From Salinimonas marina (lineage in GTDB: Bacteria; Pseudomonadota; Gammaproteobacteria; Enterobacterales; Alteromonadaceae), in NCBI RefSeq assembly GCF_015644725.1, contig NZ_CP064795.1, positions 866,501-930,500 on the forward strand: DNA of 64,000 nucleotides, in the 5' to 3' direction. Positions within the stretch are counted from its first letter, which is position 1. Each line of letters starts with the position of its first letter. This document shows positions 9,093 to 18,044 of this stretch, piece after piece. The notes under the pieces are model-generated. The model had not been told where the DNA came from and did no database searches. It worked only from the letters and a program-made list of their open reading frames with translations. The position numbers and the translations under genes were made by a program.

Positions 9093-9275
9093 GCGTCTCC
9101 CAGAATGCCGCTGCCCAATCGTTCGCCCGTGAGCCGAAAGGTTCACGGCGGAAGAATCATCATAACCGTAGGCTTCTCGATACGAGCCGAGCTTGCACAG
9201 TAGTTATAAGTTCAACTTCCTTTTAAAAAAGCATCGGCCAGGGACATGAATGGACTGGCGCACATCCCAGGAGAC
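9093..9275 (-). ncRNA. ssrS: 6S RNA
   Basis: Several segments match E. coli 6S RNA in order. GTCTCC at the 5' end (9270-9275) pairs with GGAGAC at the 3' end (9095-9100). CCAGTCC and GGCCGAT follow in the 5' half. The central-bubble region holds GTGCAAGCTCGG and TCGAGAAGCCT, against GAGCATGCTCGG and CCGAGAAGCC in E. coli. The 3' half has GTGAACCTTTCGGCTCAC and GCGGCAT. The length (about 183 nt) equals that of E. coli (184 nt). 6S RNA binds sigma70 RNA polymerase and lowers transcription in stationary phase. The start at 9275 is consistent with the promoter at 9282-9310. The 3' end is placed from the closing stem. Confidence 0.9.
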
Positions 9276-9281
9276 ATTGAT

Positions 9282-9310
9282 TAAATAACAAGCGCAACAG
9301 GGTATATCAA
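9282..9310 (-). promoter_or_regulatory. Sigma70 promoter of 6S RNA
   Basis: Reading on the minus strand, TTGATA (9305-9310) and TATTTA (9282-9287) are separated by exactly 17 bases, and the predicted start falls at 9275, the first base of the 6S closing stem. No zapA gene is present upstream; 9311-9660 holds only short imperfect repeats (GGTTGAG/CTCAAC near 9380-9420) and the leader of ygfB. Confidence 0.7.
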
Positions 9311-9660
9311 ACGTACCGTCTCGGGAAGAGATCATTATTTTGTACGTCGTTATCCTTGTTGTTCAGGTCAGTAGGATACTAACAGGTTGAGTCACTGGAT
9401 TTCCACTACCTCAACAGGTCAGAAGCGATGACCCGATTATGTTGTCAGACAAAAAAATTTCAACCAAAAGTTAACCATTTGGTCAAAAGAAATAGCTTGC
9501 AGTTAAATAATAAAGCATCTTCGCTCATTACGAAAGGGCAGATGCGATTATCTACGCTTTGTTGGGCAGTTGCTGAACAAAGCCAGCATACTGGGTTTTC
9601 CAGCCGGTTTTTGCTAGCATAACGTGTCAACATACAAGCATTATATTAAGGGTTGTTCGC

Positions 9661-10227
9661 GTGGACAAACAGTTAGATTACGACAGCATTACCAATGTGT
9701 TGTTCCAGGGCTCGGTAAATGCCGATGCCGCCGAAGTTCATGGCACCATGTGCGGTATGTTATGTGGCGGGATGTCACTGACCGACCGCAAATGGCAGAC
9801 CGTGCTGGCCGATACCACGAATCAGGGCGAAACCTTTTCGCAACTGGTTAGCTTCAAACTCGAACAGCTCTTCAGCCAGACCATCGAACAACTGCTGGAA
9901 GGCGAGTTTAGCCTGCAAATGATGCTGCCCGATGATCAGGCCCCGATTAATGATCGCGGTGCCGCGCTGATTAACTGGGTGCAGGGTTTTTTGCTTGGCT
10001 TTGGGTTGCATCAGCAAAATCTTGAGCAGTGCTCAGCGGATGTAAAAGAAGCTGTGCAGGACTTTTCCGATATTTCACGTATGGAAGAACCGATGGATTC
10101 TGATGAAGAGTCAGAACGGGCATTAAATGAAGTGGTGGAGTATGTGAAAATTTCAGCACTGCTGTGCTTTAGTGAGCTGGGTCGCTCGTTACTTGACGAT
10201 CAACAGGAAAAACCTTCTGTTCATTAA
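9661..10227 (+). CDS. ygfB: UPF0149 family protein YgfB
   Basis: The 188-residue acidic, soluble, mostly helical protein matches the UPF0149/YgfB family. The N-terminal pattern AAEVHGTMCGMLCGG (about 21-35) and NWVQGFLLGFGL (about 107-118) are the conserved blocks, and the C-terminus carries a VEYVKISALLCF segment. It starts with GTG at 9661, with AAGGG about nine bases upstream. It heads the conserved ygfB-pepP-ubiH-ubiI cluster and lies 31 bases before pepP. The biochemical role is not settled; in Pseudomonas a YgfB protein has been tied to regulation of beta-lactam resistance. I assign the family with confidence, not a mechanism. Confidence 0.93.
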   Translation: MDKQLDYDSITNVLFQGSVNADAAEVHGTMCGMLCGGMSLTDRKWQTVLADTTNQGETFSQLVSFKLEQLFSQTIEQLLEGEFSLQMMLPDDQAPINDRGAALINWVQGFLLGFGLHQQNLEQCSADVKEAVQDFSDISRMEEPMDSDEESERALNEVVEYVKISALLCFSELGRSLLDDQQEKPSVH

Positions 10228-10258
10228 CCATTTCGCTCATTAACCAACAAAGGCGCCT

Positions 10259-11569
10259 ATGATTAGCCAACAGGAATTTTTTGCCCGCCGGCAGCGACTG
10301 CTGGCCCAGTGCCAGCCTAACAGTGTGTGTCTGATACCGGCGGCCTCGCGGGTGACTCGTAGCCGTGATACCGAATATACGTTTCGCCAAAACAGCGATT
10401 TTTGGTATTTAACGGGCTTTGATGAACCCGATACCTGGCTGCTGTTATCTAATCATGAACGCCACGGCGGCAGCTTTATGGCCATGGTATGTCAGCCAAA
10501 AGATAAAGACAGTGAAATCTGGCATGGTCGGCGTTTAGGGACCGAGATGGCCCTGGCGCGTTTTGACCTTGACGAAGCTTACGACCTGGATGAATTACCG
10601 GAAGTGCTGATGCACTGGCTGATGGGACACGATCAGGTTTATTTTGGCCAGGGCCAGAATGCCACCGCCGATACTCTGTTTAATGGTGCCATGCAGAGTC
10701 TGCGCGAGGCGCCCAAAGAATACAGTGCCCCGGTGGCCACCCTGGATGTGCAGCCGCTGTTGCATGAAATGCGATTGTTTAAATCGGCGTGTGAAGTGGC
10801 GGTGATGAAAGCCGCCTGCCAGATCAGCGCCCGTGCCCATTGCCGGGCCATGCAATCTGCTGCTCCCGGAGTGTTTGAGTACCAGCTTGAAGCCGAGCTG
10901 CATCATGAGTTTGCCATGGCCGGGGCTCGCTCGCCGGCATACTCCACCATTGTCGGCAGCGGTGAAAATGCCTGCATTTTACATTATACCGAAAACAGCA
11001 AAGAGCTGGCCGCCAATGAGCTGGTGCTGATCGATGCCGGCGCCGAATTTATGGGCTACGCTGCCGATATTACCCGCACGTTTCCAGTGTCAGGCACCTT
11101 CAGTGCGCCACAAAAAGAAATTTATAACCTGGTGCTGAAAGCTCAGGAAAAAGCGCTGGCCATGCTGGGCCCCGGGGTTACGTTGCGCGATGCCACTGAA
11201 CGGGTAATCGAAACCCTGACCGAAGGGCTGGTGGCGTTAAAGCTGTTGCCCGGCACTGTGGCCGAAAACCTGGACAGTGAAAGCTGGCGACAATTTTTTA
11301 TGCACGGCCTAGGACATTTTATCGGCCTGGATGTGCATGATGTGGGCGATTATCGTATTGATGGCGAAGACCGGCCGTTGCAGCCGGGCATGGTGCTGAC
11401 GGTTGAGCCGGGCCTTTACATTGCCCCGGATGCGCCGGTGGCTGAACAATATCAGGGCATTGGCGTACGTATAGAAGATAATGTGGTGGTGACTGCAACC
11501 GGCATTGAGGTATTAACCAGTGATGTGCCTAAAACAGTGCCTGAACTAGAAGCCCTGCTACAGAGATAA
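10259..11569 (+). CDS. pepP: Xaa-Pro aminopeptidase P (PepP)
   Basis: This cytosolic metallopeptidase removes N-terminal residues that precede proline. It has 436 residues with an N-terminal AMP_N domain (about 4-140) and an M24 'pita-bread' domain. All five metal ligands are visible at positions like those of E. coli PepP: D259 (LIDAG), D270 (AADITRTF), H353 (GLGHFIGLDVHD), E383 (TVEPGLY) and E406 (GVRIEDN). It is the second gene of the ygfB-pepP-ubiH-ubiI operon and ends four bases before the ubiH start. Two other M24 peptidase sequences occur in the window (14158-15447 and the remnant at 28357); they belong to a different, export-type subgroup. Confidence 0.97.
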   Translation: MISQQEFFARRQRLLAQCQPNSVCLIPAASRVTRSRDTEYTFRQNSDFWYLTGFDEPDTWLLLSNHERHGGSFMAMVCQPKDKDSEIWHGRRLGTEMALARFDLDEAYDLDELPEVLMHWLMGHDQVYFGQGQNATADTLFNGAMQSLREAPKEYSAPVATLDVQPLLHEMRLFKSACEVAVMKAACQISARAHCRAMQSAAPGVFEYQLEAELHHEFAMAGARSPAYSTIVGSGENACILHYTENSKELAANELVLIDAGAEFMGYAADITRTFPVSGTFSAPQKEIYNLVLKAQEKALAMLGPGVTLRDATERVIETLTEGLVALKLLPGTVAENLDSESWRQFFMHGLGHFIGLDVHDVGDYRIDGEDRPLQPGMVLTVEPGLYIAPDAPVAEQYQGIGVRIEDNVVVTATGIEVLTSDVPKTVPELEALLQR

Positions 11570-11573
11570 ACTT

Positions 11574-12845
11574 TTGGAACAAACGGATATTGCGATTGTG
11601 GGCGGCGGTACCATTGGCCATGCACTGGCTGCCGGCTTGCTGGCGCACACCGCTTTTAAGGTTACCCTGCTTGACGCTAACCCCGCCCAGCCCGCAGGGG
11701 CAGCGTTAAAGACAAAGCAGGTAAGCGCTGAAGAGCCTCGCTTTGGTGACAGACACGAAAAGGCTGCCGGTATGGTTCATCCCGGCTTTGATGCCCGGGT
11801 GATTGCCCTGGCGCGGCGTACCGTGGATAGCCTGCAAGCAATGGGCGTCCCCGTAGATTCTGCCTGTACCGAAGCCATCGGACATATTCAGATTACGGAT
11901 CAGGGCAGTCTTGGGTTCTGTCAGTTACATGCCGAAGATTTCCGATTATCCTCATTTGGGGAAGTTATTGCGCTTAAAGAGCTGGGACGGCTGTTAACCA
12001 CCCATAATCTGTCTAACGGACTGAATTATCTGGTCAGCACGCCGGTGCATCAGCTTCATCAGGGTCAGGGTGAAGTGATACTGGCGCTGGATGAGGACGA
12101 AAAACTGAGCAGCAAACTAGTGATCCTGGCAGATGGCGGGCGCTCAGGTCTGGCCGAACAGGTTGGCATTGAACGGACCAGCATGTCATACGAGCAGGTC
12201 GCCATTACCTGCAATGTGCTGACCAGCGAGGCGCATTACCAACGTGCCTACGAACGGTTTACGCCCCACGGGCCGCTGGCCTTTTTACCGTTTAACCCTG
12301 GCGATACCCATGCTGGCCATAGTTTTTCGATGGTATGGACGGTGGCTGCTGATAAAGCCCAGGCCCTTCTGCAACTCGCTGATACGGAATTTTTACGGGC
12401 CTTACAACGGGCGTTCGGCTATCGACAAGGGCGGATATATGAAACCGGCCCGCGCCACGCTTATCCCCTGGAGCTGGCCCAGGCAAACCAGTTAACCAGC
12501 CATCGTATCGCTATGGTCGGTAACGCTGCGCAAACCCTGCATCCGATTGCCGGACAGGGCTTTAACCTGGGCCTGCGTGATACGCTGGATCTTGTAGAGA
12601 CATTAACCTGTCACTCTGATCCCGGTAGCTATGGCACATTAAGACAGTTTGAGCAGGCACGAAGCGCGGATCGTGAGCAAACTATCTGGCTGACCGATGC
12701 CCTGGTACGGGGATTTTCCAATCGCTATGCGGGGTTAGGTGCCATGAGAAACGCTGGATTAATTGCCCTGGATAATGTTTCAGCATTACAACAGGCCTTT
12801 GTGGCGCGTACCACCGGTTATGGTCCGGCAACAGGCAGGAGCTAA
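11574..12845 (+). CDS. ubiH: 2-octaprenyl-6-methoxyphenol hydroxylase (UbiH)
   Basis: UbiH is an FAD-dependent monooxygenase that adds a ring hydroxyl during ubiquinone synthesis. The 423-residue protein begins with the dinucleotide-binding IVGGGTIGHALAAGLL (about 8-23) and has the FAD ribityl-binding block GNAAQTLHPIAGQGFNLGLRD in its C-terminal third, worded as in other UbiH proteins. It starts with TTG at 11574, four bases after the pepP stop; no in-frame ATG lies near enough to keep the FAD-binding fold, so the TTG is well supported. It is slightly longer than E. coli UbiH (392) because of an insertion around residues 40-60. Paralogous to the next gene. Confidence 0.94.
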   Translation: MEQTDIAIVGGGTIGHALAAGLLAHTAFKVTLLDANPAQPAGAALKTKQVSAEEPRFGDRHEKAAGMVHPGFDARVIALARRTVDSLQAMGVPVDSACTEAIGHIQITDQGSLGFCQLHAEDFRLSSFGEVIALKELGRLLTTHNLSNGLNYLVSTPVHQLHQGQGEVILALDEDEKLSSKLVILADGGRSGLAEQVGIERTSMSYEQVAITCNVLTSEAHYQRAYERFTPHGPLAFLPFNPGDTHAGHSFSMVWTVAADKAQALLQLADTEFLRALQRAFGYRQGRIYETGPRHAYPLELAQANQLTSHRIAMVGNAAQTLHPIAGQGFNLGLRDTLDLVETLTCHSDPGSYGTLRQFEQARSADREQTIWLTDALVRGFSNRYAGLGAMRNAGLIALDNVSALQQAFVARTTGYGPATGRS

Positions 12846-12849
12846 CAGT

Positions 12850-14022
12850 ATGCAAAAGATGGATGTGGTAATTATTGGCGGTGGCATGGTGGGCCTGACC
12901 CTGGCCGCCGCGTTGGGACAAAGTACGCTGCGGGTGGCGGTCATTAGCCATAGTGCATTTACCGAAACCTTATCTGCTGCGCCGTCGCTGCGGGTCAGTG
13001 CGATTAACGAAGCAAACCATGAGGCGTTGGAACGTCTGCAGGTCTGGCAGTATTTACCCGCTGACCGGGTCGCGCCTTACCAGCACATGCACGTGTGGGA
13101 TAAAGACAGTTTTGGCCATATTCATTTTGATGCCAGTGATATGCAACGCCCGAAGCTGGGCCATATTATTGAAAATCAGGTGTTAACCAATGCGCTGGCA
13201 GAACAAATTCAGCATTTGCGGAATGTGACGCTGATTGAAGCCGGGGTAGACAAAATTCTGGCAGGCGATCAGGAAACCATGCTGATGCTAAACAACGATG
13301 AGGTGGTGTCGTGTCGGTTGTTGGTGGGGGCAGATGGAGCCAACTCGATGGTACGCCGCCATGCTGGCTTTCCTGAAACCTTCAGAGATTATGACCATCG
13401 CGCCATAGTGGCCACCATTCGAACCCCACAGCCCCATGAAGCCTGCGCCCGCCAGGTTTTTACCCCCGATGGCCCGTTGGCATTTCTGCCGCTAAATGAT
13501 CCGCATGTATGCTCGGTGGTCTGGTCTCAGCAAACCGACAAAGCCGAAGCGCTGATGGCGTTATCCGACACCGACTTTGCCCACGCCATGACCGCGGCCT
13601 GTAACAGTGAGCTGGGTTCAGTGGCGCTGGAAAGTGACCGGCGTGCCTTTACCCTGACCATGCGTTACGCCCGGCAGTGGGCCGACAATGGGGTGGCCAT
13701 CATTGGCGATGCCGCCCATACCATCCATCCGCTGGCCGGGCAGGGCGCTAACCTGGGCATGCAGGACGCATTGGTACTGGCTGATCACCTGGTGCAGCTG
13801 CATGAAAATGGTCTGCCGCTGGGGCGCTATAAACACCTGCGTGCATTTGAACGCGCCCGCAAAACCGAAGCCATGAAAATGATTGCCGCCATGGACGGTT
13901 TTAAAGCCCTGTTTGATGGAGACAATCCATTGAAAAAACTGGTTCGCAGTACCGGGCTGGCCGTAACCAATGAGTTGCCGCTGGTAAAACGAAAGCTGAT
14001 TGAACAGGCTATGGGCTTTTAA
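12850..14022 (+). CDS. ubiI: FAD-dependent ubiquinone hydroxylase, UbiI/VisC type
   Basis: The protein has 390 residues from the ATG at 12850, which has AGGAG about nine bases upstream and follows the ubiH stop by four bases. An FAD-binding GGGMVGLTLAAALG is at the N-terminus (about 9-22), and GDAAHTIHPLAGQGANLGMQD is in the C-terminal third. Position next to ubiH is the position of visC/ubiI in E. coli, whose product hydroxylates carbon 5 of the ring. UbiF-type enzymes have the same fold, so the exact ring position is inferred from synteny. It is the last gene of the cluster; no strong terminator is visible in the 135 bases that follow. Confidence 0.9.
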   Translation: MQKMDVVIIGGGMVGLTLAAALGQSTLRVAVISHSAFTETLSAAPSLRVSAINEANHEALERLQVWQYLPADRVAPYQHMHVWDKDSFGHIHFDASDMQRPKLGHIIENQVLTNALAEQIQHLRNVTLIEAGVDKILAGDQETMLMLNNDEVVSCRLLVGADGANSMVRRHAGFPETFRDYDHRAIVATIRTPQPHEACARQVFTPDGPLAFLPLNDPHVCSVVWSQQTDKAEALMALSDTDFAHAMTAACNSELGSVALESDRRAFTLTMRYARQWADNGVAIIGDAAHTIHPLAGQGANLGMQDALVLADHLVQLHENGLPLGRYKHLRAFERARKTEAMKMIAAMDGFKALFDGDNPLKKLVRSTGLAVTNELPLVKRKLIEQAMGF

Positions 14023-14157
14023 GACCGCCTTTCTGTATTTACCTAATCCAATCCGGCTCGCCGGGTTACAAGCTCAGGATTGCAAAGCCTGAGCGACCCA
14101 CGCATGATGGGATTGTTAATATTATTATCTTTATTGCCACTATCACGGAGTGAAAAC

Positions 14158-15447
14158 ATGGATAAGCGCGCTTTTCTGAAATTTACCGGAGCCGGTCTGG
14201 CTGCGGCGCCGCTGGCTTCATTTGCCCAGCAGGAGACTGCTAAAAAGCCGTTTTATACCGATACCAAGATTGCTGATATCACGGCGTCGGTAAGCCCGAT
14301 AACCGCTAAAGAGCGCCGCACGCGGATTGCCAAAGCCCAGCAGTTGATGGCCAAAAATGATATGGCGGCGATAATTTTAGAGCCCGGCGCCGCCATGGAC
14401 TATTTTACTGGTATCCAGTGGTGGCGCAGTGAGCGCCTGACGGCCGTGGTTATTCCCCGGGAAGGGGACATCGCCGTGGTAACGCCATTTTTTGAAAAGC
14501 CCAGTGTAGAAGAGTCGCTGCAGGTAGGTGAAGATATCCGGGTGTGGCAGGAACACGAAAGCCCGTTTAAGCAGGTGGCGCAAATTCTTGCAGATCGCAA
14601 GGTGGACAAGGGTCGCCTGGGCTTTGAGTCCAGTGTTCGCTACTTTGTGTTAAATGGTTTGATGCCGCTGTTGCCTGATATGCAGAATGTCTCGGCCGAG
14701 CCGGTGACCCTGGGGTGTCGCATGTTCAAAAGCGAGCATGAGCTGCGGCTGATGCACAAGGCCAACGAGGTGACATTAAAAGCCTATACCCATGTGTATG
14801 AACGGCTGGAAGCGGGTATGTCGCAGGCGGATGTGAAAGATCTGATGCAGCAGGCTCAGCAAAAACTGGGTGGCAGTGATTTGTGGGCGATGGCGCTGTT
14901 TAATGAAGGCAGTGCTTATCCTCACGGCACCCGCAAAGAGCAGGTGTTAAAAGAAGGTTCGGTGGTGCTGATGGACTGTGGCTGTGCGGTCCACGGGTAT
15001 CAGTCTGATATTAGCCGTACCTTTGTATTTGGTGAGCCCACCGACAAACAACAGCAGGTCTGGAACAGTGTACGTAAAGGCCAGCAGGTCGCATTTGACC
15101 AGGCCCAGCTTGGTAACACTGCCGGCAGCGTCGATGACGCGGTTCGCAGCCTGTATAAAAAACAAGGCTACGGGCCGGATTACCAGCTTCCCGGACTGTC
15201 TCACCGTACCGGTCATGGCATCGGGATGCAGGGTCACGAGCGGGTGAACTTTGTGCATGGTGAAAAAACCACCTTACAAGCGGGCATGTGTTTTTCCAAT
15301 GAGCCGGGGATTTATATTCCGGGCGAATTTGGGGTGCGTCTGGAAGATTGTATTTATATGAACAGTAAAGGCCCGCAATGGTTCACCCGTCCTCCCAAAA
15401 GCCTGGCAGAGCCGCTGGGCGAACTGGCACCGTTAGCACTTAGCTAG
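14158..15447 (+). CDS. Exported M24 family Xaa-Pro peptidase
   Basis: The 429-residue protein starts at the ATG at 14158, with GGAG eight bases before it. The N-terminus DKRAFLKFTGAGLAAAPLASFAQ is a Tat-type signal with a KR variant of the twin-arginine motif. The M24 domain carries all metal ligands in LMDCGCAVHGYQSDISRTF, HRTGHGIGM, NEPGIY and GVRLED. It should act outside the cytoplasm on proline-containing peptides; folding before export fits a metal enzyme. The stop overlaps by eight bases the stop of the converging LysR gene. A truncated relative lies at 28357-28898. The exact specificity (Xaa-Pro dipeptidase or aminopeptidase) is open. Confidence 0.9.
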   Translation: MDKRAFLKFTGAGLAAAPLASFAQQETAKKPFYTDTKIADITASVSPITAKERRTRIAKAQQLMAKNDMAAIILEPGAAMDYFTGIQWWRSERLTAVVIPREGDIAVVTPFFEKPSVEESLQVGEDIRVWQEHESPFKQVAQILADRKVDKGRLGFESSVRYFVLNGLMPLLPDMQNVSAEPVTLGCRMFKSEHELRLMHKANEVTLKAYTHVYERLEAGMSQADVKDLMQQAQQKLGGSDLWAMALFNEGSAYPHGTRKEQVLKEGSVVLMDCGCAVHGYQSDISRTFVFGEPTDKQQQVWNSVRKGQQVAFDQAQLGNTAGSVDDAVRSLYKKQGYGPDYQLPGLSHRTGHGIGMQGHERVNFVHGEKTTLQAGMCFSNEPGIYIPGEFGVRLEDCIYMNSKGPQWFTRPPKSLAEPLGELAPLALS

Positions 15448-16303
15448 CCGTCGCCCCGGTGGTCAGCCGTGACTTGATAAAGTCGGCCAGCGTTTTGCTG
15501 ACCACCGGATGCTGGGTATCCAGATTGAACAAACAAATATTAATCCGTCCCAGCTGGGGAAGATTTGGATGTTTTAAAACCATCAGATTGTCCGGCATGC
15601 TGGAACGCGCCAGTGCGGTAATGCCCAGCCCCTGACCAATCGCCGCCACCAGGCCGGATAAATCGGCATTGGTGTAGGTGATTTTCCAGGCTTTGGTCTG
15701 GCGTTTTAACTGCTCAATGACCCGGCTTCGATAAACACAGCCATCCGGCGCCAACACCAGGGAAATGGTATCGCCGCCAATCCGTCGGGTAATATCGCCG
15801 GCCCACACCATGTCATCCTGTAACAAGACCTCGCCGTCGGTCTGCTCCTGCGGATTGGCCAGCGCCAGAATCAAATCAAAACTATCCCGACGGGTGTGAT
15901 GCAATAGGTCCCGGCTTAGCGCAGAGGTAACTTCAAGGGACACATCCGGGTAGCGTTTGGAAAACTCGCCAATTAAGCCGGGTAGCAGGGTAGACGCAAA
16001 TTCACTGGGTATGCCCAGCCGCAGCCGACCACTGAGAGGCGCTGGGTTTAAAGCCCGAAAAATATCATCATTGAGCGCTAATAATTCCCGGGCTTTAGCG
16101 TACAGCCAGTTACCGTCGGCACTGGGCGTATGGCGCTGGCCGACCTTGGAAAACAATTTGCGGCCTAGTTGGGTTTCCAGTTTTTTAATCTGCAGGCTCA
16201 CCGCAGGCTGCGAACGGCCCAGCCACTCACCGGCTTTGGCATAGCCGCCTTGCTCTATAACCGTGACAAAAGTACGTAAGTTGTCCAAGGATAACTGTTT
16301 CAT
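15440..16303 (-). CDS. LysR-type transcriptional regulator
   Basis: The 287-residue protein has an N-terminal winged helix-turn-helix (about 4-62, with GYAKAGEWLGRSQPAVSLQIKKLE as recognition region) and a C-terminal effector-binding domain beginning near LSGRLRLGIPSEF. I use the ATG at 16303 rather than an upstream one at 16345 because LysR proteins start a few residues before the helix-turn-helix. It is convergent with the exported peptidase and divergent from gcvT with a 138-base spacer. Its N-terminus does not resemble GcvA, so control of gcvTHP is only a possibility from position. Function and effector unknown. Confidence 0.92.
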   Translation of the reverse strand: MKQLSLDNLRTFVTVIEQGGYAKAGEWLGRSQPAVSLQIKKLETQLGRKLFSKVGQRHTPSADGNWLYAKARELLALNDDIFRALNPAPLSGRLRLGIPSEFASTLLPGLIGEFSKRYPDVSLEVTSALSRDLLHHTRRDSFDLILALANPQEQTDGEVLLQDDMVWAGDITRRIGGDTISLVLAPDGCVYRSRVIEQLKRQTKAWKITYTNADLSGLVAAIGQGLGITALARSSMPDNLMVLKHPNLPQLGRINICLFNLDTQHPVVSKTLADFIKSRLTTGATAS

Positions 16304-16441
16304 ATAGATTTGAATTACTGATATGCAATAAACATTAGATAACAATTTTAAATGTATTGATAAAAATTTCCAATTTGTTGTCGTTATAGTGCCACCCTAT
16401 ACTGCTGTTCACACTTACATAACAAGATAAGGTTGTATTGT

Positions 16442-17521
16442 ATGACCAGCAAAACGGCTCTACACGCAAAGCACCTGGAAGCCGGGGCGAAAATGGTAGA
16501 TTTTTTTGGTTGGGAAATGCCCATCAGTTACGGCTCTCAGATTGAAGAGCATCATGCGGTACGTCAGGATGCCGGCATGTTTGATGTGTCACATATGACC
16601 ATTGTTGATATTACCGGCGAGCAGGCCCAGGCCTATTTGCGCTATCTGCTGGCCAACGACGTAGCCAAGCTTAAAGACAAAGGCAAAGCGCTTTACAGCG
16701 GTATGCTGAACGAAGCCGGCGGCGTGGTCGACGACCTTATCGTATATCATTTTGATAACACCAATTACCGGCTGGTGGTTAATTCGGCTACCCGCGAAAA
16801 AGACATGAACTGGTTACTGGACAAAGCAGAAGGCTTTGAGGTTACCATTACCGAAAAGCCGGATTTTGCCATGATTGCGGTGCAGGGTCCTAACGCCAAA
16901 GAAAAAGCAGCAACCTTATTCAGCGCCGCGCAAAAAGAAGCGGTGGAAGGCATGAAGCCTTTTTTCGGGGTACAGGCCGAAGACCTGTTTATCGCCACTA
17001 CTGGCTATACCGGCGAAGCCGGATATGAAATCATGGTGCCAAAAGCACGAGCAGGTCAGTTTTGGCAGGAACTGGTAGATGCCGGGGTCAAGCCGTGTGG
17101 TCTGGGTGCCCGCGATACCCTGCGATTAGAAGCCGGCATGAACCTGTATGGTCAGGACATGGATGAAACCGTATCGCCGCTGGCGGCTAACATGGGCTGG
17201 ACCATTACCTGGGAACCAGCTGATCGCGACTTTGTCGGGCGTAGCGCGCTGGAACAACAAAAAGAGCAGGGCACCGACAAGCTGGTGGGTCTGGTCATGA
17301 AAGAAAAAGGCGTATTACGCGCGGGTCAAAAAGTAAAAACCGATAACGGCGAAGGCATCACCACCTCAGGTACATTCTCGCCTACATTGGGCCATGCGAT
17401 TGCTATGGCGCGCATTCCAGCCGGCTCGCCTGAAACGGTAGAGGTGGAAATGCGCAAAAAGTGGGTTACAGTAGACGTGGTCAAACCTAGCTTTGTTCGC
17501 AATGGTAAAAGTGTCTTATAA
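16442..17521 (+). CDS. gcvT: Glycine cleavage system T protein (aminomethyltransferase)
   Basis: GcvT transfers the methylene of the lipoyl-bound aminomethyl group to tetrahydrofolate, releasing ammonia. The 359-residue protein contains [17 protein letters not shown] near the start, [16 protein letters not shown], and the folate-binding region [14 protein letters not shown], typical of the family. I use the ATG at 16442 with AAGG about ten bases before it; a TTG nine bases upstream is less likely. First gene of gcvTHP. The 138-base leader does not show the paired domains of a glycine riboswitch. The gene connects with 5-FCL and serA elsewhere in the window in one-carbon metabolism. Confidence 0.97.
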   Translation: MTSKTALHAKHLEAGAKMVDFFGWEMPISYGSQIEEHHAVRQDAGMFDVSHMTIVDITGEQAQAYLRYLLANDVAKLKDKGKALYSGMLNEAGGVVDDLIVYHFDNTNYRLVVNSATREKDMNWLLDKAEGFEVTITEKPDFAMIAVQGPNAKEKAATLFSAAQKEAVEGMKPFFGVQAEDLFIATTGYTGEAGYEIMVPKARAGQFWQELVDAGVKPCGLGARDTLRLEAGMNLYGQDMDETVSPLAANMGWTITWEPADRDFVGRSALEQQKEQGTDKLVGLVMKEKGVLRAGQKVKTDNGEGITTSGTFSPTLGHAIAMARIPAGSPETVEVEMRKKWVTVDVVKPSFVRNGKSVL

Positions 17522-17548
17522 CTAACAATTTAAACGTCAGGATATACT

Positions 17549-17938
17549 ATGAGTAACATTCCAAAAGATTTACGCTACGCCGCCACTCACGAATGGGTGC
17601 GCCCCGAAAGCGATGGTGTATTCACTGTTGGCATTTCTGAACATGCACAGGAATTATTAGGCGACATGGTTTTTGTCGACCTGCCTGATGAAGGCGACAA
17701 AGTCAGCACCGGTGACGACGTCGCCGTGGCCGAGTCGGTAAAAGCCGCTTCTGATGTCTACACTCCGCTTACCGGCGAAGTAATTGCGGTAAACGAAGAT
17801 TTAGAAGACTCGCCAGAGCTGGTCAACTCTGACCCTTATGGCGATGGCTGGTTATTCAAAATTAAAGCCGACGATCCGAAAGAAGTAGAAAATCTGCTGG
17901 ATGCCGACGGCTACAAGGCTTCAATTGACGAAGAGTAA
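17549..17938 (+). CDS. gcvH: Glycine cleavage system H protein
   Basis: GcvH is the lipoylated shuttle that carries the aminomethyl intermediate between GcvP, GcvT and the lipoamide dehydrogenase. It has 129 residues, the usual length. The lipoyl-attachment lysine is K65 in [15 protein letters not shown]. The N-terminal [12 protein letters not shown] and C-terminal [12 protein letters not shown] are family hallmarks. A clear AGGAT precedes the ATG. It lies 27 bases after gcvT and is separated from gcvP by 106 bases that include a terminator-like hairpin. No L-protein gene is present here; the cell presumably uses a shared dihydrolipoamide dehydrogenase. Confidence 0.97.
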   Translation: MSNIPKDLRYAATHEWVRPESDGVFTVGISEHAQELLGDMVFVDLPDEGDKVSTGDDVAVAESVKAASDVYTPLTGEVIAVNEDLEDSPELVNSDPYGDGWLFKIKADDPKEVENLLDADGYKASIDEE

Positions 17939-17979
17939 GTCTTCGCCAGAATTTGCTTAGTCATTATTTATATGAAGTA

Positions 17980-18010
17980 AAAGGGGCCGACACAATCGCC
18001 CCTTTTTTCT
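17980..18010 (+). terminator. Terminator-like hairpin between gcvH and gcvP
   Basis: AAAGGGGC (17980-17987) pairs with GCCCCTTT (17998-18005) over a 10-base loop and is followed by TTT-C-TTT. It has the form of an intrinsic terminator but sits 34 bases ahead of the gcvP start, with little room for a separate promoter. Partial termination would lower GcvP relative to GcvT and GcvH. Confidence 0.7.
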
Positions 18011-18044
18011 TTCACGAACAAGTGGACATGCTTAAGTAATTGTT

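Noticed and set aside
9428..9622. 64-residue frame between 6S RNA and ygfB
   Set aside because: No ribosome site, random composition and overlap with the ygfB leader; not a zapA remnant either.
16304..16441. Glycine riboswitch upstream of gcvT
   Set aside because: The spacer is short and AT-rich, without the paired GGAGAGA-type aptamer elements.
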